21,741 nt of DNA from a bacterium (GTDB lineage: Bacteria; Nitrospinota_A; UBA7883; JACRGQ01). The stretch is taken from positions 1 to 21,741 of the forward strand of contig JAKAGL010000008.1 of NCBI GenBank assembly GCA_021815535.1, written 5' to 3'. Every line of letters starts with the position of its first letter. The stretch's first letter is position 1. The notes under the pieces are model-generated. The model ran no database searches. It had not been told where the DNA came from and saw only the letters and a list, made by a program, of their open reading frames with translations. A program made the position numbers and the translations under genes. Shown piece by piece: positions 1 through 7,751 of this stretch.

Positions 1-459
1 TATGCCGCGTTTTTTGTAAAACGCTTCTTCGAAGGGGAGGATGACCATCATGGTGTCAACCCACTTTTGCACCGCCTTGATGCGGTACTGCCGCCACGCC
101 CAGAATTGCGGGCAGACGTAATAAAACACCGGCACCCCCGCTTTGTGCCCGGCGCGGGCGACGCGCAGATTGAAATCGGGGTAATCGATGAGGATGATGG
201 CGTCGTATTCCCGCCGTTTCACCCGTGCGCGGATATCAATGAAAACGCTTAGGAAAAAACCGATCTTCTCCAGCATCTGCACCAGGCCGATACTGGCCAT
301 ATCGCGGCAGTGCTGGATGATGTGCAACCCTTCGACGGCCATCCGGTCGCCGCCGACGCCGTGGAACTCGGCATCCGGCATGATCATTTTGAGCTCGCGC
401 ATCAGGCGCGCGCCGTAGATCTCGCCGCTATCCTCCCCGGCGATTATCAGGAATTTCAT
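1..459 (-). CDS. lpxB: Lipid-A-disaccharide synthase, N-terminal 153 residues (cut by window edge)
   Basis: LpxB joins UDP-2,3-diacylglucosamine to lipid X to form the tetraacyl disaccharide-1-phosphate of lipid A. It is a GT-B type glycosyltransferase working at the cytoplasmic face of the inner membrane. The visible part starts with MKFLIIAGEDSGE and carries the family landmarks in order: AGEDSGE (7-13, where SGD is usual), GVGGDRM (34-40), DYPDFN (92-97), CPQFWAWR (116-123) and LPFEE (141-145). The reading frame runs open to base 1, so the C-terminal half with the nucleotide-sugar site lies outside the window. The ATG at 457-459 lies 8 bases after the stop of the TatD/radical-SAM gene, and a GGTGGGG stretch upstream could serve as ribosome binding site. 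It is the last visible gene of the minus-strand operon and shows that the host makes lipopolysaccharide. The family call is firm. Confidence 0.93.
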   Translation of the reverse strand, partial: MKFLIIAGEDSGEIYGARLMRELKMIMPDAEFHGVGGDRMAVEGLHIIQHCRDMASIGLVQMLEKIGFFLSVFIDIRARVKRREYDAIILIDYPDFNLRVARAGHKAGVPVFYYVCPQFWAWRQYRIKAVQKWVDTMMVILPFEEAFYKKRGI

Positions 460-467
460 TGCGGGTG

Positions 468-1862
468 TCACCCCACCTGGTCAAGGTGCCGGAGGCGGAA
501 CTTCACGCGGAGCGTTTCTTCGGCCAACTGCCGTACCGCGTTCATATCGACCCCCTCAACCGGGCCTACGGCGCTGACCACCGTTTCGGGAAGCAGATCG
601 CGGCAGCGTTCGGTGAAGGCGAGCAGCGCGGGGAAAGCATTTTGCGTGTCGTTAGGATGGCAGATGCGGTTGTACGTTTCACGGTCCGGCGCGTTGAGTG
701 AGATGGAGACCGTGTCGATCAGCCCCGCCAGCTCCGGCACGATGTCGCGTTTGTTGATCAGGCTCCCCTGCCCGTTGGTGTTGAGCCGGACCTTGAGGCC
801 GCGTTTTTTCATCTCCGAAGCGACGTCTTTGATGACATCCAGCCTCATGGTCGGTTCGCCAAAGCCGCAAAGCACCACTTCATAGGGCCGCTGGGCGCCG
901 ATGGCGGCAATGATCTCGGCTGCGGAAGGATCACGGCTGATGCCGAGGTAGTGTCCCTGCACGGTGGGGTTGTCGAGCCGGGGGCAGAAATCACACAGGT
1001 TGCTGCAATCGCGCGTGATGTTTACGTAAAGCGAATTGCGGATCTGGTAGACGATCTCGGCCTTTGCGGGTTTTTGGCCGAGGAAGAGTTTTTGAAAGTT
1101 GTTCAGCGTCAGCCGCGCCAAATCTTCCAGCGTGATGCCGCGCACGTTGGCGATAACCTTGGCGGTTTCGACGAGGTAGCCGGGATCGTTGCGCTTGCCC
1201 CGCGCCGGCTGCGGCGCTAGGTAGGGGCAGTCGGTTTCTATCAGCAGTTTTTCGGCTGGCACCACTTTCGCGGCGTCGCGCAGTTTTTGCGCTTTGGGGT
1301 ACGTGACGTTGCCGGCGAATGACACGTACATCCCCAGTTTTACGGATTGCGCCGCTTCCGGCGCCCCTTCGGAAAAGCAGTGCATTACGCCGCCGCAGGC
1401 GGGATCGAATTCTTCCGCGAGAATGGGCAAAATATCGGCGAAAGCGTCGCGGCAGTGGATGATGACCGGTTTTTTTACCTCACGCGCGATTTTCAAATGG
1501 CGGCGGAGTGCGGCTTTCTGTTCATCCGCTCCGCTATGGTGGCGGAAATAGTCCAGGCCGGTTTCGCCGATGGCGACCACCCGTTCGTGCCAAGCCAACG
1601 CGGCGATTGTTTCGTAATCGGCTTCGGTTATCTTTGAAACCTCGTTGGGATGCACGCCGGCGGCGGCATACATGTTGGGATACCGTTCCGCCAGTTCCAG
1701 CGCGCCGCGGGCGGAAGGGATGTCATAGGCGACATTGAGTATGAGGTGGTCTTTCAGCCGCGCCGCCACTTCGTGGACATCGGCGGCGAAATCGGGATTG
1801 TTGAGGTGGGCGTGCGAATCGGCGAAGCGGGGAACGCGAACGGGATTTTCCATCGGCGTCAC
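468..1862 (-). CDS. TatD-family metal-dependent hydrolase fused to a radical SAM domain
   Basis: The 464-residue protein has two parts. Residues about 12-262 are a TatD/YcfH-type TIM-barrel metallohydrolase with the expected metal ligands: H17 and H19 (DSHAHL), E100 (GETGLDYF), H136 (HCRDA), H161 (HCFSE) and D211 (DCPYLAP). Residues about 270-460 are a compact radical SAM domain with the cluster motif C286-x3-C290-x2-C293, a GFGEPT glycine-rich motif (334-339) and NTNGQG (361-366). TatD proteins are DNases/exonucleases. A radical SAM family known to be associated with TatD fits the second half, but its substrate is unknown to me. The gene starts with GTG overlapping the purA stop by 4 bases (GTGA). 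An in-frame ATG at 1851-1853 is an equally possible start, because one weak AAGGGA precedes both. Both sets of catalytic residues look intact. Fusion and domains are clear; the joint function is not. Confidence 0.9.
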   Translation of the reverse strand: MTPMENPVRVPRFADSHAHLNNPDFAADVHEVAARLKDHLILNVAYDIPSARGALELAERYPNMYAAAGVHPNEVSKITEADYETIAALAWHERVVAIGETGLDYFRHHSGADEQKAALRRHLKIAREVKKPVIIHCRDAFADILPILAEEFDPACGGVMHCFSEGAPEAAQSVKLGMYVSFAGNVTYPKAQKLRDAAKVVPAEKLLIETDCPYLAPQPARGKRNDPGYLVETAKVIANVRGITLEDLARLTLNNFQKLFLGQKPAKAEIVYQIRNSLYVNITRDCSNLCDFCPRLDNPTVQGHYLGISRDPSAAEIIAAIGAQRPYEVVLCGFGEPTMRLDVIKDVASEMKKRGLKVRLNTNGQGSLINKRDIVPELAGLIDTVSISLNAPDRETYNRICHPNDTQNAFPALLAFTERCRDLLPETVVSAVGPVEGVDMNAVRQLAEETLRVKFRLRHLDQVG

Positions 1863-3139
1863 TTTCCCTTCACGATGGTCGCTTCCCTCCCCTGCCCGGT
1901 AGAAACAATGGTAATCGGCGCTTCTGACTGCTTCTCGAGGAAATCGATGTAGCGCTTCGCCTTGTCCGGCAGTTTTGCGTAATCGGTGATGCCGGCGGTT
2001 TGTGCCTGCCAGCCTTCAAATTCGCGGTAGACCGGCGCGGCCCGTTCCAAAATGGAAACGTCGTCAGTGATCCGCTCAACCGTTTTGCCGTCCACTTTGT
2101 AGGCGGTGCAGACGTGGAGCGATTTCATCTTGTCCAACACGTCCATTTTGGTGAGCGCTATTTCGTTGACGCCGTTTATTTCGGTGGCGTAGCGCGCCAC
2201 CACGCCGTCGAACCAGCCGCAGCGGCGGGGGCGGCCGGTAGTGGCGCCGAATTCGTTCCCCTCGTCCTGTATCTGCGAGCCGACCTCATTCTTGAGTTCG
2301 GTGGGAAACGGCCCTTCACCCACACGGGTTGTGTATGCCTTTATCACGCCAATGACCTTGTCGATCTTGTTGGGGGCGATGCCGAGGCCCACACAGGCCC
2401 CGCCCGACGCGGTATAGCTGGAGGTGACGAAGGGATAGGTGCCGTGATCGAGATCGAGCATCGTTCCCTGCGCCCCTTCGCACAGGATGTTCTTGCCGGT
2501 GGTGAGGCCGTCGTGCAGCAGTTTGCGCGTATCGCCGATATAGGGGGCAAGCCTGGGGCCGAGCGCGCGCGCGTCTTCAAATACTTTTTGGGCGTTCAGT
2601 TTTTCGCTGTGGTAGTAGTTCTCGAAGAGGCAGTTCTTCATGTCGATCAGCTGTCCGATGGCGTGCTTAAGCTTCTTTTCGTCGTTCAGGTAGAACATCG
2701 GGATGCCGATCCGCTTGGTTTTGTCGGCGTAAGTGGGGCCGATCCCCTTGCCGGTGGTGCCGATCTTGGTTTGGCCTTTGCTGTTTTCGTTGGCCTTGTC
2801 CATGACCTTATGCACCGGCAGAATGCAATGCGCGCGCGGCGAAATGACCAGCCGCCCGCCCACCTCAATATTGCCGGCTTTGAGCTGTTCGATCTCGAGG
2901 AAAAGCGATTCGGGATCCACCACCACGCCGGAGCCGATGATGCAGGCTTTTCCGGGGCGGAGAATGCCCGACGGGATGAGGTGCAGCACAAATTTTTTGC
3001 CGTTGACCACCACGGTGTGCCCGGCGTTGGCGCCTCCCTGGTAGCGGGCGACGATATCGCTTTTATCGCAAATCAGGTCGACGATCTTGCCTTTGCCCTC
3101 GTCGCCCCACTGCATACCAACCAAAACCGTAACTGGCAC
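1859..3139 (-). CDS. purA: Adenylosuccinate synthetase
   Basis: PurA uses GTP to condense IMP with aspartate into adenylosuccinate, the first committed step of AMP synthesis in the cytoplasm. The 426 residues match the usual family length of about 430. Landmarks include the P-loop-like GTP/IMP site QWGDEGKGK (10-18, catalytic Asp13), the conserved His41 (NAGHTVV), GTTGKGIGPTYADK, CEGAQGTMLDLDHG and the TTGRPRRCGWFD segment. Translation starts at GTG (3137-3139) preceded by a strong AAGGAG at normal spacing. The gene lies 38 bases after hisZ and overlaps the next gene by 4 bases. A hisZ-purA neighbourhood is common in Proteobacteria. The identification is secure. Confidence 0.97.
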   Translation of the reverse strand: MPVTVLVGMQWGDEGKGKIVDLICDKSDIVARYQGGANAGHTVVVNGKKFVLHLIPSGILRPGKACIIGSGVVVDPESLFLEIEQLKAGNIEVGGRLVISPRAHCILPVHKVMDKANENSKGQTKIGTTGKGIGPTYADKTKRIGIPMFYLNDEKKLKHAIGQLIDMKNCLFENYYHSEKLNAQKVFEDARALGPRLAPYIGDTRKLLHDGLTTGKNILCEGAQGTMLDLDHGTYPFVTSSYTASGGACVGLGIAPNKIDKVIGVIKAYTTRVGEGPFPTELKNEVGSQIQDEGNEFGATTGRPRRCGWFDGVVARYATEINGVNEIALTKMDVLDKMKSLHVCTAYKVDGKTVERITDDVSILERAAPVYREFEGWQAQTAGITDYAKLPDKAKRYIDFLEKQSEAPITIVSTGQGREATIVKGK

Positions 3140-3177
3140 GTTGTTCTCCTTGAATGCGTGACGTTTGCCGGAAAAAA

Positions 3178-4401
3178 TCAGATATCCAGCTTGCCGGCTT
3201 CCACCCCAGTGGCGGCCACGATGATTTTATACCCGTTTCCGGCCGCCGGAACGAGGATTTCGGCAATGTTCAATTTTTGGGCGAAGGTCAGTCCATCTTT
3301 GAGGCCAAGGCTTGCCAGCGGTACGACGACGGAAAAACCTTTTTCGCGCAACGCGTCGGCGGCGGCGTTGTTCCCGGCGTCGAGCAGCAGGTAATCGGCC
3401 CCTTTCCAGAGCGCGCTCCTGCCGTTGCGCATCACGGTATCCACCATCGTATCGATATCAAAGGCGAAACCAACAGCGGGAAGATCGGGCCCGAAGCGTT
3501 TGACCAGGTTGTCGTAGCGGCCGCCGTTTCCTATCGGCGCGCCGGTGGCGGAGAAAAGTTCCATGATGACGCCGGTGTAATAGCCGAATCCGCGCATCTC
3601 CCCCAGATCGATAGAGAGCTTTTGCCCAAAGCCGTTGGTGGCCAGCGCTTCGTAGATGGCGGAAAGATTGTCCAGCGCGGCCAGGGCATCGGCGTCCCCC
3701 GCGGCGATGGCTCGCGCGGCGGCGATAACTTCTTTGCCGCCGAACAGCCGGATGAGCGCGATAATCCGTTCAGCCTGCTTCCCGCGCACGTTCGCCGCTT
3801 CAAGTTCGGCGTTGAGGCCATGCCGGTCTTTCTTCGACAGCGCGGTTTTGATTGCGTCGAGGTGCGCGGCGGGCACGGGCCGCAGGAAAGAATTGATGAT
3901 CCCCGCGTGTCCCAGCGAAAGGGCATAGCCGCAGGAAAAAGATTTTTCCAGCGCGGCCTTCACGCTCAGGATGATCTCGATATCGGCTTCCGGCCCCGCG
4001 TGGCCGACGATCTCCAGCCCCGCCTGGTGGATCACATACTGTTCACCTTTGCCCTTCCGCGCGTGGCGGAAGACCGGGCCGCTGTAAAACAGGCGCATGG
4101 GCAGGGGCCGTCCCTCGAGGTGGGTGGCTGCGGAGCGGGCGATCTGCATGGTGATGTCGTTGCGCAGAGCGATGGGGCGGCCGGATTCCGCCTCGCTGAA
4201 GCGGATGATCCGGTTGCGCTCGTCTTCCGAAAGGCCGACCGCGGCGGATTCATAGTAATCGAGCAACGGAGTGTCGATCTCCTCGAATCCGCGTCCCCGC
4301 AGGATGCCGTGGACGGCTTTCTCCAGGGCGCGGCGTTGGGCCGCCTCCTCGAAGAGGAACGTCCGGGTTCCCTGCGGTATTGCGGTCGGGTTCAGCTTCA
4401 A
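3178..4401 (-). CDS. hisZ: ATP phosphoribosyltransferase regulatory subunit
   Basis: HisZ is a histidyl-tRNA synthetase-like protein without aminoacylation activity. It partners the short form of HisG to make the allosterically controlled first enzyme of histidine synthesis. The 407-residue product begins with IPQGTRTFLFEEA, the typical HisZ opening, and keeps class II synthetase motifs: motif 2-like FYSGPVFRHARKGKGEQY, QAGLEIVG, GYYTGVIMELF and GGRYDNL. The order next to purA favours HisZ over a true HisS. The start is unusual: TTG at 4399-4401 overlaps the serA stop (TTGA) with no clear Shine-Dalgarno site. No ATG lies before the conserved N-terminal motif, so translation probably depends on coupling to serA. 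The residual alternative is a divergent HisS, considered less likely. Confidence 0.85.
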   Translation of the reverse strand: MKLNPTAIPQGTRTFLFEEAAQRRALEKAVHGILRGRGFEEIDTPLLDYYESAAVGLSEDERNRIIRFSEAESGRPIALRNDITMQIARSAATHLEGRPLPMRLFYSGPVFRHARKGKGEQYVIHQAGLEIVGHAGPEADIEIILSVKAALEKSFSCGYALSLGHAGIINSFLRPVPAAHLDAIKTALSKKDRHGLNAELEAANVRGKQAERIIALIRLFGGKEVIAAARAIAAGDADALAALDNLSAIYEALATNGFGQKLSIDLGEMRGFGYYTGVIMELFSATGAPIGNGGRYDNLVKRFGPDLPAVGFAFDIDTMVDTVMRNGRSALWKGADYLLLDAGNNAAADALREKGFSVVVPLASLGLKDGLTFAQKLNIAEILVPAAGNGYKIIVAATGVEAGKLDI

Positions 4402-5990
4402 AGTTTGATGACCCAGGCTTTCAGCACGTTTTCGATCTTCACCAGGCCGTCGATCACTTCTTTGGAGACCTCGGAGTCGACGCTGATAAGGCTGATCGCC
4501 TCTTTCAGCGGCGCGGTGCGGCCGAGGTTGAACTGGCCGATGTTGATCTTGTTCTTGCCCAAATAGGTGCCCACCGCGCCAATGACGCCCGGTTTGTCGG
4601 TGTTGGTGAACATGATGAGGGTCCCTTCGGGAATGGCGTCGATCCGGATATCGTTGATGTTCACGATGCGTGGCTCGTTCTTGCCGAAAATGGTGCCGGC
4701 CACGGTCTGTTCGCCGCCGTCGGTCACCACCCGCAGAGTCAGCAGGCCCGCGTAGTCGTGCACCTTTTTGCTGATGGTGGTTTTCACATCGATGCCGCGC
4801 TCCTTGGCCAGAAACGGCGCGTTGACGTAGTTCACTTCCAGCCCTATGGCCCCAAGGAAGCCTTTGAGGGCGCTGGTGGCCAGCGGTTTCATGTCGACAT
4901 CGGCGATCTCGCCGCTGGAGGCGATTTCGATCTCCTTGATCCCCTGCCCGCTGATCTGGGCGATGAAGCGCCCCATCTTTTCCGAGAGAGAGAGGTACGG
5001 CTTGATCTTCTTGAGCACTTCGGGGTCGACATCCGGCACGTTCACCGCGTTCATGATGATCCCCTGCTCGAAGAAGGTGACCAGCTGTTCGGCGATGGCG
5101 ACGGCGACGTTTTCCTGCGCCTCGTTGGTGCTGGCCCCCAGGTGCGGGGTGCAGATCACCTGCGGCAGCGCCAGCAGCGGATTATCGGCGGCGGGCGGCT
5201 CCTGTTCGAACACGTCCAGCGCGGCGCCGGCCACGTGGCCGCTCTTGATCGCCTCGGCCAGGGCGGCTTCGTCTATGATGCCGCCGCGCGCCGCGTTGAT
5301 GATGCGCACCCCTTTCTTCATCATGGCGAACTGTTTGGCCCCGACCATGTGTTTGGTCTCCGGGGTAAGCGGCGAGTGGATGGAAATGAAATCGGCCCGC
5401 TTATAGACTTCGTCCAGCGAAACCAGCTCAACGCCCAACTCGGCGGCTTTATCTTTGGAGATGAACGGGTCGAAGGCGACCACCTGCATCTGGAAGCCCT
5501 GCGCCCGGCGGGTGACGATGGAGCCGACGCGGCCGATGCCGACGATACCGAGGGTTTTGCCCATCAGCTCGGTGCCAATCAGCTTGCGGTCCCACTTTCC
5601 GGCCTTGATGCCGGCGGTTCCCTGCGGAATATTGCGGGCCAGCGCACACATCAGCGCAACGGCGTGTTCGCCGGTGGTGACGGTGTTGCCGCCCGGGGTG
5701 TTTTCCACCGCGATGCCGCGTTTGCTGGCGGCGGGGATATCGACGTTATCAACGCCCGCACCGGCGCGGCCGACCACTTTGAGGTTGGTGGCGGCGGCAA
5801 TGACGTCCGCCGTCACCTTGGTGGCGGAGCGGATGACAAGGCCGTGATATTGCGCGATCACCCCAAGCAACTCTTCCTTCTTCATGCCGGTCTTCACCGT
5901 GACGTCGATGGCGGCGCTTTTTTTCAGTATCTCGATGCCGTTATCGGAAAGTTCGTCGCTGACGAGGACTTTGTATTTGCCGGCCATCAT
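4398..5990 (-). CDS. serA: D-3-phosphoglycerate dehydrogenase, long form with ACT domain
   Basis: SerA oxidises 3-phosphoglycerate to 3-phosphohydroxypyruvate with NAD, the first step of phosphorylated serine synthesis. The 530-residue protein is the long form. It has a substrate domain split around the NAD fold (GIGRVG at 151-156), catalytic R235 (INAARGG), E264 (FEQEP) and H283 (CTPHLGAST), then an intervening allosteric domain (about 320-450) and a C-terminal ACT domain (about 458-530), which suggests feedback control by an amino acid such as serine. The first ATG overlaps the aminotransferase stop (ATGA). A second ATG directly follows it (5985-5987) and has slightly better spacing from GAGGTG, so the true start may be one codon later. 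It sits between an aminotransferase and hisZ in one operon, consistent with amino-acid synthesis. Confidence 0.96.
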   Translation of the reverse strand: MMAGKYKVLVSDELSDNGIEILKKSAAIDVTVKTGMKKEELLGVIAQYHGLVIRSATKVTADVIAAATNLKVVGRAGAGVDNVDIPAASKRGIAVENTPGGNTVTTGEHAVALMCALARNIPQGTAGIKAGKWDRKLIGTELMGKTLGIVGIGRVGSIVTRRAQGFQMQVVAFDPFISKDKAAELGVELVSLDEVYKRADFISIHSPLTPETKHMVGAKQFAMMKKGVRIINAARGGIIDEAALAEAIKSGHVAGAALDVFEQEPPAADNPLLALPQVICTPHLGASTNEAQENVAVAIAEQLVTFFEQGIIMNAVNVPDVDPEVLKKIKPYLSLSEKMGRFIAQISGQGIKEIEIASSGEIADVDMKPLATSALKGFLGAIGLEVNYVNAPFLAKERGIDVKTTISKKVHDYAGLLTLRVVTDGGEQTVAGTIFGKNEPRIVNINDIRIDAIPEGTLIMFTNTDKPGVIGAVGTYLGKNKINIGQFNLGRTAPLKEAISLISVDSEVSKEVIDGLVKIENVLKAWVIKL

Positions 5991-7135
5991 TTCACCTCGA
6001 AGCCATCATGCAGCACCGCTTCCGCCGCGCCGACGCCGGAGCCGAAATCGACCTTGTGGCCGAATTTGTGCAGCGCCATTTCAATGGAGGAAAGTGCGAT
6101 CACCATATCGAACTCGCCAAAGTAGCCGAGGTGCGCGATGCGGATGATCTTGCCTTCCCACTGGTCCTGCCCGCCGGCGAAGGTGACGCCGAAGTTGTCG
6201 CGCAGCGCCTTGACGAATTTCTTGCCGTTGACCGCTTCGGGCAGGTAAACGCCGGTCATCGCCTCGGTGGGGGATTTGGTAACCATCTTCAGCCCCAGCG
6301 CATCGGTTCCGGCGCGCACACCCTTCGCCAGCAGCTCGTGCCGCGCGAAGATCTTGGGGTAGGTTTCCTCTTCCATCATGGTGAGGGCTTCCAGCAGGCC
6401 GTTCACCAGCGAAACCGCCGGGGTGTAGGCGGTAGTTTTGTCTTTCAGGTTCTTGCGTTCCTTCTTGAGGTCGAAGTAGAACTTGCTGTTCTTCACCTTG
6501 TCGGCTTTGGCCCACGCCTTGTCGCTGAGGGCGATAAAGCCGAGGCCCGGCGGCATCATCATCGCCTTTTGGCTGCCGCAGATGAGGATGTCCACGCCCC
6601 AGTCGTCCATCGGGATGTCGAACACGCCGACGCCGGTGATGCCGTCCACCACGAGAAGCACGTCGCGCTCTTTGGTGATCGCGGCCAGTTCCCTGATCGG
6701 CATTTTCACGGTTGTGGAGCTTTCGGTGGCCTGTATCAGAATCCCCTTGATGTCCTTGTCGGCATCAAGGCGCTTCTTGATGTCCTGCGGGTCAACGGCG
6801 TTGCCCCACTCTATTTTCACTTCATCCACAACCAGGTCGAACGCCTGCGCGATTTTCGTCCAGCGCTCACCGAACTTGCCGCCGTTGACCGAGATGACCT
6901 TCTCGCCCTTGTTGAAGCAGTTGACGACAGCGCTTTCCATCGCGCCGGTGCCGGACGAGGAAAGGATGATGACATCCTGTTTGGTGTGGAACAGCCCTTT
7001 GAGCTTGTCCGCCGCCGCGCCGAACACCGCGCTGAACTGCGGCGTACGGTGGTGGATGATCGGCTGGGCCATCGCCAGCAGGATTCTTTCGGGAACCGGC
7101 GTCGGACCGGGCGAAAGCAGATAGTTCTTTTTCAT
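5987..7135 (-). CDS. Class V PLP-dependent aminotransferase (alanine-glyoxylate / serine-pyruvate type)
   Basis: This is a fold-type I, class V aminotransferase of the alanine-glyoxylate / serine-pyruvate aminotransferase family. The PLP-binding lysine lies in CGSQKAMMMPPG, at residue 190 counting from the chosen ATG, and the cofactor aspartate in VVDGITGVG. SSGTGAMES holds the phosphate-binding turn. The ATG at 7133-7135 is chosen because AAGGAG sits at the right distance; a GTG two codons upstream would lie on top of that site. The immediate downstream partner is serA with a 4-base overlap and no serC is visible. It may therefore act as the phosphoserine aminotransferase of the serine pathway, or in glyoxylate-to-glycine conversion. 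The family is clear; the physiological substrate is inferred from context. Confidence 0.9.
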   Translation of the reverse strand: MKKNYLLSPGPTPVPERILLAMAQPIIHHRTPQFSAVFGAAADKLKGLFHTKQDVIILSSSGTGAMESAVVNCFNKGEKVISVNGGKFGERWTKIAQAFDLVVDEVKIEWGNAVDPQDIKKRLDADKDIKGILIQATESSTTVKMPIRELAAITKERDVLLVVDGITGVGVFDIPMDDWGVDILICGSQKAMMMPPGLGFIALSDKAWAKADKVKNSKFYFDLKKERKNLKDKTTAYTPAVSLVNGLLEALTMMEEETYPKIFARHELLAKGVRAGTDALGLKMVTKSPTEAMTGVYLPEAVNGKKFVKALRDNFGVTFAGGQDQWEGKIIRIAHLGYFGEFDMVIALSSIEMALHKFGHKVDFGSGVGAAEAVLHDGFEVK

Positions 7136-7185
7136 TGTCACTCCTTAATAAGATTTCACATAGCCCATTATTTTTTCTTAGCCGT

Positions 7186-7215
7186 AAAAACACCGCCCGC
7201 TCCACGGGGGGCGGG
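7186..7215 (-). terminator. Probable rho-independent terminator after the RDD gene
   Basis: Read on the minus strand, a GC-rich inverted repeat (CCGCCC pairing with GGGCGG, with an alternative 5-bp register) is followed directly by TGTTTTT. It lies about 30 bases after the stop of the RDD-family gene and about 50 bases before the aminotransferase start. It would separate the zinc-ribbon/RDD pair from the biosynthetic operon. The stem is short, so the call is moderate. I could not see a convincing promoter between it and the aminotransferase gene. Confidence 0.5.
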
Positions 7216-7244
7216 GTAAGGGGGGTATTATAGGAAGGAAAGGC

Positions 7245-7751
7245 TCAAATTTCCAGCACTACCGTGCCGGCAATTTTATCGTGCCATGATTGGCGGTAGC
7301 GGTCCACCCCGGCCCAGAGATAGCCCAGCCCGAAGAGGAAGCATGAAAAGGCGTAACCCATTGTTCTTAATAAAGCACGGAAACCATCAACCTCCCCGCC
7401 ATCAAGGGCCACCACTTTGATGCCCAGAATCCGCTTGCCGGGGGTTTGGCCGCCATGCGTAAGGAAGTAGACGAAATAGACGGTAAAAAACAGCAAGTAG
7501 AAGAGGATCGTTGCCAGCAAGAAGCGGGTATCTCCATCCAACCTGAAACCGTGCAAAACCCGGTACGTTTCCGAAGCTCCCCACTGGGTGAGGCGCGCGG
7601 CAAAAAAGCATATCAGGTTATCGACCACGAATGAGGAAAGCCGGACAAAAAGACCGGCATAGGCCACGGCATGGTTTCCCGCGGCCGGGTTATCAGGCAT
7701 TTTCTCGAACGTGTGGGCGCCCGAGGCGACGCCGTTGGGGGGATTAATCAA
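7245..7751 (-). CDS. RDD-family integral membrane protein
   Basis: The 168-residue protein shows the RDD pattern: AYAGLFVRLSSFVVDNLI (30-47) with the conserved Arg37 and Asp44 in the first membrane segment, a second hydrophobic segment at about 77-97, the loop motif GGQTPGKRILGIKVV (100-114), and a third segment (about 130-149) followed by D150 and RQSWHDKIAGT. RDD proteins are small inner-membrane proteins of mostly unknown function; some have been linked to ion transport. The reading frame opens with TTG overlapping the end of the zinc-ribbon gene by 8 bases. An ATG at 7698-7700 would give 151 residues and keep the whole domain, so the start is uncertain. Translational coupling to the zinc-ribbon gene suggests the two act together. 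Confidence 0.8.
   Translation of the reverse strand: MINPPNGVASGAHTFEKMPDNPAAGNHAVAYAGLFVRLSSFVVDNLICFFAARLTQWGASETYRVLHGFRLDGDTRFLLATILFYLLFFTVYFVYFLTHGGQTPGKRILGIKVVALDGGEVDGFRALLRTMGYAFSCFLFGLGYLWAGVDRYRQSWHDKIAGTVVLEI

Noticed and set aside
2000..3394. Long plus-strand open frame opposite purA
   Set aside because: Antisense shadow of a well-supported gene; its composition is explained by the codon bias of purA and it shows no recognisable domain.
3178..4401. Histidyl-tRNA synthetase (hisS)
   Set aside because: The N-terminal motif, divergent motif 2 and the position next to purA fit HisZ better.
4380..6125. 581-codon plus-strand open frame opposite serA
   Set aside because: serA has every expected motif in the other strand; the open antisense frame is a by-product of GC-rich codons, rich in His, Asp and Gly without domain structure.
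7136..7190. Possible promoter for the aminotransferase-serA operon on the minus strand
   Set aside because: AT-rich sequence is present but no pair of -35 and -10 boxes with proper spacing could be found.
6008..7219. 403-codon plus-strand open frame opposite the aminotransferase
   Set aside because: Same reason: antisense of a conserved enzyme gene.
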